Assembly: GCA_016292785.1 (NCBI GenBank)
Contig: JAEDFL010000002.1
Span: 1-64,000 of the forward strand
Reading direction: 5' to 3'
Origin: Clostridiaceae bacterium
GTDB lineage: Bacteria; Bacillota; Clostridia; Oscillospirales; Acutalibacteraceae
Length of the DNA stretch: 64,000 nucleotides
Shown here in pieces: positions 1-8,633 of this stretch. Below the pieces are notes generated by a model. The model did no database searches. It had not been told where the DNA came from and worked only from the letters and a program-made list of their open reading frames with translations. Positions within the stretch are counted from its first letter, which is position 1. Each line of letters begins with the position of its first letter. The translations under genes and the position numbers were made by a program.

Positions 1-608
1 GAGAAATTATCCTCCGGGAGAATCATTCCGCCTGCAACGATGAACGGAGTATAGATTGTTGTATCTTTACCGCTGACCTTAACTGTCTTTTTGGACTCGT
101 TGTTAACGGTAATTACCATCTTGACCTGACCCTTTTTGCCTGCGATATCCTTTGTTTCGGTCTCCTTGCCGTCAAGGTAGTAGGTTATTTTGAAGTTTAC
201 GGGAAGCTCCTTATCCGTTGTACCTCTGTAGTAGAGGTCGGTCGATTCCATGTTCCAGCGATATGAACCGTCCTTGTTCTTAACGGGTTCAACGTTGGAT
301 TTAACGTTCTTTATGTCGGAAAGGTCGGTCTTGTCGTCGATATAGGTCTGAGCCTTGTCTGTATGAAGCCAGTCTGTTACAACCTTGCTTGTAACCTCGC
401 CGTTCGAAGCCATGTTGACATAAACTGTCTCATTTTTCTTGTATGAGGTTGCGGCGGTGTCGTAGCTTACTTTTGTTGTGTCGGACTGACTCGGAGCTGT
501 GGTCGGTTCGTCTGTGCTGCCGTCATTCTTCTTTGAACAGGCAGAGAAGGATGCAAGCATAGAAGCGCAGAGAAGAACGCACATGATTTTTTTCAGATTG
601 TTTTTCAT
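1..608 (-). CDS. Secreted lipoprotein, C-terminus beyond window
   Basis: Reading leftwards from ATG at 606-608, the frame stays open to the window edge, so at least 202 residues are seen. It begins with a lipoprotein signal peptide (MKNNLKK, a hydrophobic run, then lipobox FSAC with Cys about residue 24) followed by a Ser/Thr/Asp-rich linker. The visible mature part contains DIKNVKSN, DLYYRGTTDKELPV and KGQVKMVI. From memory these resemble conserved exported Clostridia proteins encoded beside MMPL exporters, but I cannot name a family. A GGAGGT ribosome site precedes the start. It lies 19 bp downstream of the MMPL gene and is probably co-transcribed with it and the TetR gene, which suggests an extracellular accessory role in export. 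Confidence 0.75.
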   Translation of the reverse strand, partial: MKNNLKKIMCVLLCASMLASFSACSKKNDGSTDEPTTAPSQSDTTKVSYDTAATSYKKNETVYVNMASNGEVTSKVVTDWLHTDKAQTYIDDKTDLSDIKNVKSNVEPVKNKDGSYRWNMESTDLYYRGTTDKELPVNFKITYYLDGKETETKDIAGKKGQVKMVITVNNESKKTVKVSGKDTTIYTPFIVAGGMILPEDNF

Positions 609-627
609 ATTATTACCTCCGTATTGT

Positions 628-2751
628 TCAGGCATTGTTATCTGCCGTTTTGTTTTCTTTTTTCTTCATCTTAAGCTTGAGCTTTTTGCCGAGGAAGTCA
701 TAAGTCGTTTTCTCGATGAGACCCTCAAGCACAAGCAGCAGCGGCGTAAGCATGAATACTATAACGCCTGCGCTGATAAGAGATCCTCTTGCGAGCAGGA
801 GACAAACTTCTTTAACTATCTTGATATCGCAGGTGAGGAATACGCCGAAGGTTGCGCCGAAGAATACGAGCGCACTCTGGAAGATTGAACGGTCGGAAGC
901 GTTGGTGGCAATTTTGATTGCGTCGAGCTTGTTGTGACCGTTTCTCATTTCCTCACGGAAACGCGTCGTAAGAAGAATTGCGTAGTCAACCGTTGCACCG
1001 AGCTGAACACAGCCGATAATTGTCGGGGCTATGAACGACAGCGTCGTGCCCGTTGCAAACGATATCGCCTTATTGACGAATATCGCAAGCTCAATCGACA
1101 GAACAAGTATTGTCGGAATCGAAATTGATTTGAAGATGATTGCGATAAGAATGAATATCGAAAGAATTGAAAGCACGCTGGTCAGCTTGAAATCGTGGTC
1201 GGTGATGTCAATCAAATCCTTGTACATTGCGCCCTCACCGGTGACGTAGCCGTTCTTATCGTATTTCTTAACGATATTATTTATCTTGGTTAGCTGTTCG
1301 TTACATTCGTCCGTTGCTGCAACGTATGAGGTGTTGACGAGAATCATCTGTCTGCCGCCGGACTTTGCTATGCTCTTCAGCTCATCGGGAATCATTGAAT
1401 CGGGAATACCCGAACCGACGAAGCTGTTGTATGCGACCATGTTTGTAACGCCTGCGGTCTCCTTGATTTCATTCTCCATCTTAACGAGGTCAGAGGCGTC
1501 AAGGCTGTCATCAACAATGATGAAGTGCGAGGTTGCCATGTTAAACTCCTCTTTCATCTTGTTGAGAGCGGCGATACAGCCGATATCGTCCGGCAACATT
1601 CTGTCCATCGAGTAGTAAACATTGACGTTTGACTGCATGATGTATGACGGAATGAAGAGAACAACGAAAATTGCAACCCAAACCTTCTTGTGGTTGACAA
1701 CAAAATTGTTGAGCTTGTCAAACTTTGGAATGAAGCTTCTGTGGCGATACTTGTGAATAATCTTATCGCACTGAAGAACAAGAGCGGGGAGAACGATCGT
1801 AACGGTAAGAACGCCGAATACAACGCCCTTCGCCATAACAAGACCGATATCCTTGCCGAGTGAAAGATCCATGAAACAGAGCGCAAGGAAACCGAATATT
1901 GTTGTAAGCGAACTGCCGGAGAGGGAAAGAAATGCACCCTGGATTGCGCTTGCCATAGCGTCTCTCTTGTCTGCATATTTCGGCTTTTCCTCTTCAAATC
2001 GGTCAATGAGAAATACCGAATAGTCCATCGTAACGCCAAGCTGCAGGATTGCGGCGATACATTGCGTAATGTACGATATCTGACCGAATATGAGGTTTGT
2101 GCCCATGTTGTAAACAACCGCCATGCACAGCGCTGCCAGAAGAACCCCAGGCTCAACCCATGACTCCATACAGAAGGACATGACAACAAGGGCGATTGCA
2201 ATAGCGATTGCAATGAATATCGGAGCCTGCGAATCTGCAAGGTCTCGCGTATCTTTCATAATGACGCCCATACCGCTGAGGAAGCACTGATTGTTGAGCA
2301 AGCCTCTGACGTCTTCAATGGCTTTCATGGTTTCATCGGTGACCGCTTTGTATTTATACTGTATAAGCATCATTGTGCATTTGCCGTCTTTACTGTAAAA
2401 AATATCCTTGACGGCCTGCGGAATGATTTCCTGCGGAATACTTATATCTGCGATATCGTTGACCCAGATAACACTGCTGACATTATCAACCTTTGCAATT
2501 TTTTCTTTCAAGGCTGCGACGTCCTTCGAAGGCATATCCTCAATAACAAGGAATGACATTGAGGCGCTGTTGAAGGTTTCATCCAGCTCATTTTCGCCCT
2601 TGACCGAATCGAGGTCACCCGGAAGATACGAAAGAATATCGTAGTTTACGAAGGTGTTGATGTAGCCGATTGCAGCGGGAATGAGAAGCAAGACGGCAAT
2701 AATCGTTATCGTCTTCGGATGGTAGGCAATAAATTTTGCTATTCTTTTCAT
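628..2751 (-). CDS. MMPL/RND-family membrane exporter
   Basis: A 707-residue protein with the two-fold RND layout: an N-terminal membrane helix (about residues 12-30), a roughly 130-residue extracellular loop, a five- to six-helix bundle (about 175-335), then the same pattern again (helix near 357, loop, bundle about 520-690). The paired motifs MDYSVFLIDRFEEE and VDYAILLTTRFREEM mark the equivalent helices of the two halves, as in MMPL-type transporters. Such proteins use the proton gradient to export lipids or hydrophobic drugs; the substrate here is unknown. An AAGGAG site precedes the ATG. Its upstream neighbour is a TetR repressor gene 70 bp away and its downstream neighbour is a lipoprotein, so the set looks like a repressor-controlled export operon. 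Confidence 0.88.
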   Translation of the reverse strand: MKRIAKFIAYHPKTITIIAVLLLIPAAIGYINTFVNYDILSYLPGDLDSVKGENELDETFNSASMSFLVIEDMPSKDVAALKEKIAKVDNVSSVIWVNDIADISIPQEIIPQAVKDIFYSKDGKCTMMLIQYKYKAVTDETMKAIEDVRGLLNNQCFLSGMGVIMKDTRDLADSQAPIFIAIAIAIALVVMSFCMESWVEPGVLLAALCMAVVYNMGTNLIFGQISYITQCIAAILQLGVTMDYSVFLIDRFEEEKPKYADKRDAMASAIQGAFLSLSGSSLTTIFGFLALCFMDLSLGKDIGLVMAKGVVFGVLTVTIVLPALVLQCDKIIHKYRHRSFIPKFDKLNNFVVNHKKVWVAIFVVLFIPSYIMQSNVNVYYSMDRMLPDDIGCIAALNKMKEEFNMATSHFIIVDDSLDASDLVKMENEIKETAGVTNMVAYNSFVGSGIPDSMIPDELKSIAKSGGRQMILVNTSYVAATDECNEQLTKINNIVKKYDKNGYVTGEGAMYKDLIDITDHDFKLTSVLSILSIFILIAIIFKSISIPTILVLSIELAIFVNKAISFATGTTLSFIAPTIIGCVQLGATVDYAILLTTRFREEMRNGHNKLDAIKIATNASDRSIFQSALVFFGATFGVFLTCDIKIVKEVCLLLARGSLISAGVIVFMLTPLLLVLEGLIEKTTYDFLGKKLKLKMKKKENKTADNNA

Positions 2752-2821
2752 CTGTAACCGATCTCCTTTTTTAGATTTTTATATGGTACTTTACAAGTAA
2801 TATGTAAAGATTAAAATGGTA

Positions 2822-3445
2822 TTAAACTGATTTATTTTTTTCGTCTGTTGGAGGTTCGGAAATTAAGTTTTCAACGCTTCTTAAAAGCAGCGGCTTGATT
2901 TCCGAAATCTTGAACGGCGATTCAAAAACAAACGAGTCATAGCAAACCGAGCCGACAAGTGTTACGATAAGATAAATTCTTTTGAGTGTTTCATGTTCAG
3001 AAAAACCGTTTTCGAGATTTTCGTGAACCAAATCGCTGAGCATTGATTTAAGCCGGTCATCCTCAATCGTGCTGAAATAGCTCAGGCATGAGGAAAAATT
3101 TTTTCCTATGAGGGTAATGATTTCTTTATGATCTTCAAGATAATCAATGATTTTTTCTGTTATAAAAAGCATCTGCTCGGGAAAAGACATCCGGCAGGTC
3201 TCTTTTTTCTTCATCAATTCCTCAAGAACATAGCGAAGAATCAATGCACACTTTCGGACGATTATACGCTCCATGAGGTCATGCTTATCCTTAAAATAAA
3301 GGTAAAACGTGCCCTTGGCTATTCCTGCACTCTTGACAACGTCGTCAATCGAGGTGTTTTTGAAGCTTTTTTCGATAAAAAGCTCGTATGCGGCGTCAAG
3401 GATATTTGTTCTTTTGCTCTGCTGTTTTTCCGTAATTTTACTCAT
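2822..3445 (-). CDS. TetR/AcrR-family transcriptional repressor
   Basis: A 207-residue regulator. Residues 12-58 form the TetR helix-turn-helix, with NILDAAYELFIEKSF, TSIDDVVKSAGIAKGTFYLYF and KDKHDLMERI in the usual order; the rest is an all-helical ligand-binding domain with no clear signature. It is the first gene of an operon with the MMPL exporter and the lipoprotein, so it probably senses an exported compound and represses its own operon. Two near-identical 13-bp dyads in the promoter just upstream (3469-3481 and 3513-3525) are the likely binding sites. Length is typical of the family. Confidence 0.9.
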   Translation of the reverse strand: MSKITEKQQSKRTNILDAAYELFIEKSFKNTSIDDVVKSAGIAKGTFYLYFKDKHDLMERIIVRKCALILRYVLEELMKKKETCRMSFPEQMLFITEKIIDYLEDHKEIITLIGKNFSSCLSYFSTIEDDRLKSMLSDLVHENLENGFSEHETLKRIYLIVTLVGSVCYDSFVFESPFKISEIKPLLLRSVENLISEPPTDEKNKSV

Positions 3446-3468
3446 ATGGCATTTCTCCGTAAATAAAA

Positions 3469-3526
3469 TGACTATCGGTCATTTTTGCTTTGCTTTATAT
3501 TATACGCAAAAATGACTGATAGTCAA
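3469..3526 (-). promoter_or_regulatory. TetR-operon promoter with two operator dyads
   Basis: On the minus strand TTGACT (3526-3521), a 16-bp spacer and TATAAT (3504-3499) form a near-consensus sigma-A promoter for the TetR-MMPL-lipoprotein operon. The 13-mer TGACTGATAGTCA (3513-3525) overlaps the -35 region and spacer. A second copy, TGACTATCGGTCA (3469-3481), lies just past the -10 and, read on the other strand, is TGACCGATAGTCA. Their centres are 44 bp apart, about four helical turns. Autorepression by the adjacent TetR protein is an inference. Confidence 0.8.
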
Positions 3527-3560
3527 TACTATTTTTCAAATTTAACAAACAGTTAATATT

Positions 3561-4040
3561 TCAGTTGAGAATATACGCCGAAAGGTTCAGATAAGCCGCA
3601 AAGGTGAGCCACAGAAGATACGGAATTTGCAGCAATCCCGCCGTCTTGTTGACACGGTAGAACATTATTATCATTGCAAATGTGAATGCCCAGAGAATAA
3701 TCAGCCATATGAAAGAGAAAAGATATGCGCCGAGAGAAAAGAAGAAAACAGGCCACATAAAATTCATTGCAAGCTGAATTACATATACGGCAAGGGGCTG
3801 CTTTGCCTCGGTCTTGTCTTTCTCATACACAAGGTAAGAGGAAATTCCCATAAGAATATACAAAAGCGTCCACACGACGGGGAAAAGCCAGTCGGGAGGC
3901 GAAAGGGGCGGCTTGACTGCGGTTTCGGAATAGCTTTTAAAGCCTTCGAGAGAAATCAGCGAGGATATTCCGCCGACGGCAAGGGGAATGAGAACGGCAA
4001 TGATGAGCCGCTTGAAGTTAATGCTCGTTTTGAAAATCAA
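3561..4040 (-). CDS. tspO: TspO/MBR family tryptophan-rich membrane protein
   Basis: About 159 residues with five predicted membrane helices. It carries the family block KPPLSPPDWLFPVVWTLLYI and the C-terminal LWLTFAAYLNLSAY, typical of the TspO/MBR tryptophan-rich sensory proteins that bind porphyrins and lipids. The frame is open from a GTG at 4049, but the only Shine-Dalgarno match (AAAGGTG, 4055-4049) overlaps that codon and sits 8 nt before the TTG at 4040, so TTG is the better start. That ribosome site lies in the 3' arm of a 10-bp hairpin that also looks like the terminator of the operon upstream. The cellular role is uncertain. Confidence 0.85.
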   Translation of the reverse strand: MIFKTSINFKRLIIAVLIPLAVGGISSLISLEGFKSYSETAVKPPLSPPDWLFPVVWTLLYILMGISSYLVYEKDKTEAKQPLAVYVIQLAMNFMWPVFFFSLGAYLFSFIWLIILWAFTFAMIIMFYRVNKTAGLLQIPYLLWLTFAAYLNLSAYILN

Positions 4041-4093
4041 AAAAACCACACCTTTCGTATAGCTGTGTTAATAGTATATACAAAAAGGTGTGG
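4039..4093 (-). terminator. Intrinsic terminator overlapping tspO ribosome site
   Basis: A perfect 10-bp inverted repeat, CCACACCTTT (minus strand, 4093-4084) and AAAGGTGTGG (4055-4046), with a 28-nt loop is followed by seven T residues on the minus strand. It lies directly after the Gfo/Idh/MocA gene and would end that operon. The 3' arm contains the only ribosome site for tspO, and a TATACT sequence in the loop could be a -10 element for a separate tspO transcript. Confidence 0.65.
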
Positions 4094-4103
4094 GTATTAT
4101 TCG

Positions 4104-5387
4104 TTATTCAATTACATTTTCGACCGTTCCGCCGTTTTTCATACTCTTGTCGGCACGGAAAACAGTCAGATGACCTTTCATGGAGTCCTCAATAGAGGTG
4201 CAGGAGATGGACATCTCGTTGTCACGGACATAGCGGACAAAATCTCTTGACAGTTCCATATCTCCGCCGCCGTGGGAGTCGTCCCTGACGCTGACGTCAA
4301 CCGTGCGATCAAGATGCTCACAGCCGGGACGGGGATCAATGAGCGAAACGGTGAATTTGCCCGATTCGAGAGTTCCGAAGATTTCGCCCCTTGTGCCGAT
4401 AATATGTATCTTTCTTTGCGGTATTGCCGCACCGCCGATCATATTGTGAGTTCCCGTTGCTCCGCTTTTAAACTGCACAGCCACGCTCTGATGATCAACA
4501 ACGTTGTTGTCGCTCTTATAAGCGCAGACGCCGTAGGGACTTGTTTTCAGAAGCTCGATCTTGTCCTCAATCGTAGCGTTTTCCTTGTCCTCAAGCTTGT
4601 CCCAAACGTAGAACGACCAGCGGTCGGGATGGTCTATATACAGCCGCTTTGCCGAATAAAGGCAGGTGTCGCAAAGCGGACAGTCAACCAGACAGCGTGT
4701 ACCGCTTCCCTTAGGAGCGTTTTCGGGTTTGAACTGCATGAGCGAGCCGAAGCTTGAAACCTTTTTGGGTGCGTCATCACCCATCAGCCACATCATAATA
4801 TCTATATCGTGACAGCACTTTGCAAGAAGCATCGTTGCGTGACACTCCTCCTCGTTGCGCCATTTTCCCCTAATATGACTTGTGGACATATGGTGATAGC
4901 TGACATGCTCCGACATTTGAATGTTGATAATCTGACCGATTTCACCCGAAAGAATTGTTTCCTTGATCGAGCGGTAGAACGGCGCATATCTCAGAACAAA
5001 ACAGACCATTATTTTTCTGTTGTACTCCTTGGCGCAGTCAACAAGCTCACGCATTTCCTCCTCGTTGACGGCGAAAGGTTTTTCAAGCAGTATGTCGTAT
5101 CCCGCCTTTAAAAGGGGGACAGAGGTTGAAACATGAATGTGATCCATCGTGCCGTTGATTGCGGCGTCGGCAAACTTCGGCACGCCGACCAGCTCGTTGA
5201 CGTCGGAAAAGCGGTGTTCTTCGGGAATGTTGAAGTATTCACCTATCTGGTTGCGGCGAAATTCGTTCGGGTCGGCAACGCCGACAATTTCAAGCATATC
5301 GGGATCGGTTTTAGCCAGCTCGGCATAAATCATAGAGCGGTGACCTCCGCCGACAATGACGGCTTTAAGCGGTCTGTTTTGGTTCAA
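4104..5387 (-). CDS. Gfo/Idh/MocA-family NAD(P)-dependent oxidoreductase
   Basis: A 427-residue protein. The N-terminus has the Rossmann motif AVIVGGGHRSMIYAEL (residues 9-24), and LLEKPFA at 100-106 carries the EKP signature of the Gfo/Idh/MocA dehydrogenases, which act on sugars, inositols and related polyols. An unusual Cys cluster, C232-x3-C236-x2-C239-x2-C242, sits in the C-terminal half and could bind Zn or an Fe-S cluster. The start is a TTG at 5387 with GAGGT 8 nt upstream, only 2 bp after the phosphoesterase stop. With that enzyme and the MFS symporter it forms a three-gene operon, probably for uptake and modification of a sugar-like compound. Substrate unknown. Confidence 0.88.
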   Translation of the reverse strand: MNQNRPLKAVIVGGGHRSMIYAELAKTDPDMLEIVGVADPNEFRRNQIGEYFNIPEEHRFSDVNELVGVPKFADAAINGTMDHIHVSTSVPLLKAGYDILLEKPFAVNEEEMRELVDCAKEYNRKIMVCFVLRYAPFYRSIKETILSGEIGQIINIQMSEHVSYHHMSTSHIRGKWRNEEECHATMLLAKCCHDIDIMMWLMGDDAPKKVSSFGSLMQFKPENAPKGSGTRCLVDCPLCDTCLYSAKRLYIDHPDRWSFYVWDKLEDKENATIEDKIELLKTSPYGVCAYKSDNNVVDHQSVAVQFKSGATGTHNMIGGAAIPQRKIHIIGTRGEIFGTLESGKFTVSLIDPRPGCEHLDRTVDVSVRDDSHGGGDMELSRDFVRYVRDNEMSISCTSIEDSMKGHLTVFRADKSMKNGGTVENVIE

Positions 5388-5389
5388 TC

Positions 5390-6970
5390 TTAATTACCTC
5401 GGATCTTTTTATAGAATATTATCTCATTTATTCCTGCTCCTATCGCAAGAAGCACTGCGGCGGCAGGTATAAGCGGCAGAAGAATTATTACTGCGAGTAT
5501 CAGCAAAGCGAGTATCGCAGGCCCTTTTCTGCTCTCGGAAACGGTGTCCTCATATTTGTTGTTGCAGACGGAATTGACGGCTTTTTCGTCTGCGGTAAAC
5601 GGAATATCCGCTTCACGGTCGTCAATTCCTCTGTTGTAAAGCAGAGGAAGGACTATATCTCTCAAGCGGAATTTAATCCGCAGAAGCTTCAGGACGCTGT
5701 CAATTATATTGATAAAGCCCATTGTGACCTTGTATTCCGCCGTATCGGGAGTGTATGGAGCGTTGCCCGAATACAGATGCAGAACAAGCTGACGGATGAA
5801 ATCAAAAACTTTCGTATCTCTTATATCGGAGAGATCGGCGTTACCCGTTTCGCTCCTGACCCATTTTGCAAAGGTGCCGAGCCTCATTTTCCTGATAAGT
5901 CTTGCGAAAGGCTTGACAAGCCAGCCGATACGGTAGGAAACGTTCGGGTGTATGCTCATTGCGTCAACGCAGGCGGCAAAGGTGTCAATATCGGTAGCCG
6001 CCGCTTCAAGCGTATTGTCAATCATTCCCAAGAATTTATTTTCAAGATAATCCGAAAGCTCCGTTTCAAGACCGTTGACAGGCTCGTCGGTTTTTACGCT
6101 TGAGATGTGAACATTGTCACCGCATATCCTGACAGTACGGTAGTAACCGGGATAGCCTGCGAGTGCAGAGGTGGAAATGTCATAAAGCACGTTTCCGTTT
6201 TCTGAAAAATCATATGAAATATCGTGGACGTGGGAATGCCCCGTAAATACAAGGCTTATGCCCAGATCGGCAAGGAAGTCCTTGATCTCGTCATGCTCGC
6301 CCATCATATCGTTTTTGCCGATAAGCGAATACATCGGGGAGGGCGAAAGAATCGGGTGGTGGGTAAATGCGATTACACGCTTACCGCATTTTTTTGCGGC
6401 TTCGGCAATTTTCTTTATCCAGTCCCTGTGCTCCTCGGAATAGCCGCTTTTGCCCTTGCCGTTTTTATCGGAATTGAGAGCAAGCAGAATGTAGTTGCCG
6501 TCAAGCTCGGCGGCATAGGACAGCTCAAACTGTGAAAAAGCCTGATCGGGGCCGAAGCTGTGGTACATTCCGAGCATTTCCTCACGCTTTGCACAGGGGA
6601 TTTTTGTTTTTACTTCGCCCGTGTAACAGCTTGTCATACCGTCGTCCTGATAGTCGTGCGTTGAGGTTATGGCAAACACCCTTTTGCCGCATTTTTTCAG
6701 GGCATAGAGCAGCTTTATAAACTCAATATGGCTGTCATAATCGCCGTCACAGGTAGCGTCGCCGCAGAAAATTATATTTTCACAGTCGCTTTTTGCGATC
6801 TGAGCAAAGGCGGCGGATATGACGGCAGGACTGTCCTTGACGGCTTTCTGATTGGTTGCGTCATACTTTTTATATGACGGAGTGTCCGTTCCGAGCTTGG
6901 CGGAATAATAATGTGCGTCCGTCATAACAATAAAATCAAGCGGATATTCAAATACCGTTGAATCAATCAT
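5390..6970 (-). CDS. Membrane-anchored calcineurin-like metallophosphoesterase
   Basis: A 526-residue protein. The metal-binding motifs of calcineurin-like phosphoesterases appear in order: DAH (about residue 18), GDATCDGD (about 70), TSTHD in place of the usual GNHD (about 104), THHP (about 204) and GHSHVHD (about 242). The middle region is helical and unassigned. Residues about 487-516 form two hydrophobic segments, so the C-terminus is probably in the membrane with no N-terminal signal peptide. Its ATG overlaps the end of the MFS gene, a sign of translational coupling. The likely role is hydrolysis of a phosphoester or pyrophosphate linked to the transported compound, but the substrate cannot be read from sequence. 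Confidence 0.82.
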   Translation of the reverse strand: MIDSTVFEYPLDFIVMTDAHYYSAKLGTDTPSYKKYDATNQKAVKDSPAVISAAFAQIAKSDCENIIFCGDATCDGDYDSHIEFIKLLYALKKCGKRVFAITSTHDYQDDGMTSCYTGEVKTKIPCAKREEMLGMYHSFGPDQAFSQFELSYAAELDGNYILLALNSDKNGKGKSGYSEEHRDWIKKIAEAAKKCGKRVIAFTHHPILSPSPMYSLIGKNDMMGEHDEIKDFLADLGISLVFTGHSHVHDISYDFSENGNVLYDISTSALAGYPGYYRTVRICGDNVHISSVKTDEPVNGLETELSDYLENKFLGMIDNTLEAAATDIDTFAACVDAMSIHPNVSYRIGWLVKPFARLIRKMRLGTFAKWVRSETGNADLSDIRDTKVFDFIRQLVLHLYSGNAPYTPDTAEYKVTMGFINIIDSVLKLLRIKFRLRDIVLPLLYNRGIDDREADIPFTADEKAVNSVCNNKYEDTVSESRKGPAILALLILAVIILLPLIPAAAVLLAIGAGINEIIFYKKIRGN

Positions 6971-8450
6971 CGTTCGTTATAACTCCTCTGCGTTTGATAA
7001 GTTCAAGGGAGATCTGCTCCTTTTTCTTTGCGTTCAGATCATAGAAAAGCATCGGTATGATTTGAAGAACAACGAAGCAGGCAGGGATAATTGTATAGAT
7101 GATAAGGAATTTTGTAAGCGTTCCGTCGCTCTGAGCGGCATAAGCAACGGCAGGATCGGTTGAGGGCATATAACCTGACCATTTGAACACAAGGTATGTA
7201 CCCAGCGAGGTGGTGAAAGCCGAGGCAATCTTGGAGAAAAGTCCGTAGCCTGCGTAGCACAGACCTTCCTGACGTTTACCTGTTTTAAGCTCGATTTCGT
7301 CAACGCAGTCGGCTATCATAACGTTCGGTGTGAGGTTGGTGTTGCCGTTCTGAAGTCCGACAAGGAAGTTGATGATAAGGAAAGGAATGATAAGCTCTTT
7401 TCTGAATCCGATAAGCATTGAAACGCCGAACAGCAGGAGGAAAGAAGCCGCTCCGTAAGCACTGCAGGCGATGAAGGTGTTCTTTGTTCCGATTGTTTTA
7501 ATGAGCTTCTTGACAACAAGCATACTGACTGCCGTACCTATTCCCATCGGGAGAAGAAGTCCGAGCTTGAGTCCCTTGTCGCCGAGAAGATAAATTGCAA
7601 TGTAAAGGCTTGCCGCACCGTAAACGCCTCTGCCAAAGCCTGCAATCTTGGCAAGCGAAACCATAAGCAGGTTTTTGTTGGTGAAGACAAATTTAAGGCT
7701 CTGTGCGAGGTTGACTCTCTCTGTTGTGTAGGGAACTCTCTCCTTGGTGTTTTTGAGCATAACGGCAAGGAAAAGAATGAAGCCGACAACGCATACAGCG
7801 GTCGAAATCTGAAGATCAAGACCTCTGCCCTCGGCGGCTCTGAAACCTTCCTCGCCCATAATTGCTTTCATCACAAGACCGACCACGATCAGCACGACCA
7901 TTCCGCCCGACTGACCGATCGAACGCATTATGCCTGCGATGGAAATGGCGTCGCTTCGCTCATCGGGGTTGGGCGTACAAACCGCACCGAAGCAGTTCGA
8001 CGGACTTTCAACACAGACGAGAAGCATTACATAGGCACAGTAAATTGCGAACATCCATATGCTTGCCGCAGTAAAGCTTGAGGTTTTCGGAGCGACAAAA
8101 ACGAGCATGGAAATTATGCCGAGCGGTAAAGCTCCGTAAAGAAGCCACGGATGGATTTTGCCTCTTTTTGACTTCGTTTTGTCAACGAGAACGCCGATAA
8201 TTATTTCCGCCGCCGCACCAACAAAGCCTGCGACAAGGAAAACCGTGGAAATAAGCGTGGCAAGAGCGTCGGAATTGAAGCTCTGAGCCTTGAACGCAAA
8301 ATCGGCAAAATAAGTTTTTGCATATTCGGGTACCCAGCCCGAAAGCAGAGCGATGCCGAAAAGTCCGATGCCGTAGGACAGCGCTTCGGTCGGTATTGTG
8401 AATTTCTTTGAGCCGATGCGAAGCTCCTTGGTTTTTAAGTATTTCTGCAT
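6963..8450 (-). CDS. MFS transporter, glycoside-cation symporter (GPH) type
   Basis: A 495-residue integral membrane protein with about 12 hydrophobic helices. Its order and loops (VDKTKSKRGKIHPWLLYGALPLG after helix 2, NTKERVPY in the central loop, DCVDEIELKTGKRQEGLCYAGYG near helix 10) match the MelB-like glycoside-pentoside-hexuronide:cation symporter group. These import sugars with Na+ or H+. A GGAGGA ribosome site precedes the ATG. It is the first gene of an operon with a metallophosphoesterase and a Gfo/Idh/MocA dehydrogenase. No clean sigma-A promoter was found upstream; a TGTCGAA sequence resembling a Spo0A box lies at 8510-8517. Confidence 0.85.
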   Translation of the reverse strand: MQKYLKTKELRIGSKKFTIPTEALSYGIGLFGIALLSGWVPEYAKTYFADFAFKAQSFNSDALATLISTVFLVAGFVGAAAEIIIGVLVDKTKSKRGKIHPWLLYGALPLGIISMLVFVAPKTSSFTAASIWMFAIYCAYVMLLVCVESPSNCFGAVCTPNPDERSDAISIAGIMRSIGQSGGMVVLIVVGLVMKAIMGEEGFRAAEGRGLDLQISTAVCVVGFILFLAVMLKNTKERVPYTTERVNLAQSLKFVFTNKNLLMVSLAKIAGFGRGVYGAASLYIAIYLLGDKGLKLGLLLPMGIGTAVSMLVVKKLIKTIGTKNTFIACSAYGAASFLLLFGVSMLIGFRKELIIPFLIINFLVGLQNGNTNLTPNVMIADCVDEIELKTGKRQEGLCYAGYGLFSKIASAFTTSLGTYLVFKWSGYMPSTDPAVAYAAQSDGTLTKFLIIYTIIPACFVVLQIIPMLFYDLNAKKKEQISLELIKRRGVITNDD

Positions 8451-8573
8451 TCTTTGTTTTCCTCCTCCGAAAGTTCGAATATTGTATATATTACATATAA
8501 TTTATCATATTTCGACACAGATTTCAATAAAAATATTCACAACAACGAAAATGTAACATTTATTACAAGATGT

Positions 8574-8601
8574 TTGACACTTTGTAAATTTATGATATAA
8601 T
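8574..8601 (+). promoter_or_regulatory. Sigma-A promoter for nadE
   Basis: TTGACA (8574-8579), a 16-bp spacer and TATAAT (8596-8601) lie 33 bp before the nadE ATG. Both boxes match consensus exactly. Confidence 0.8.
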
Positions 8602-8633
8602 AAAACAGATAAGAAAGTATAAGGTGATTAGCT

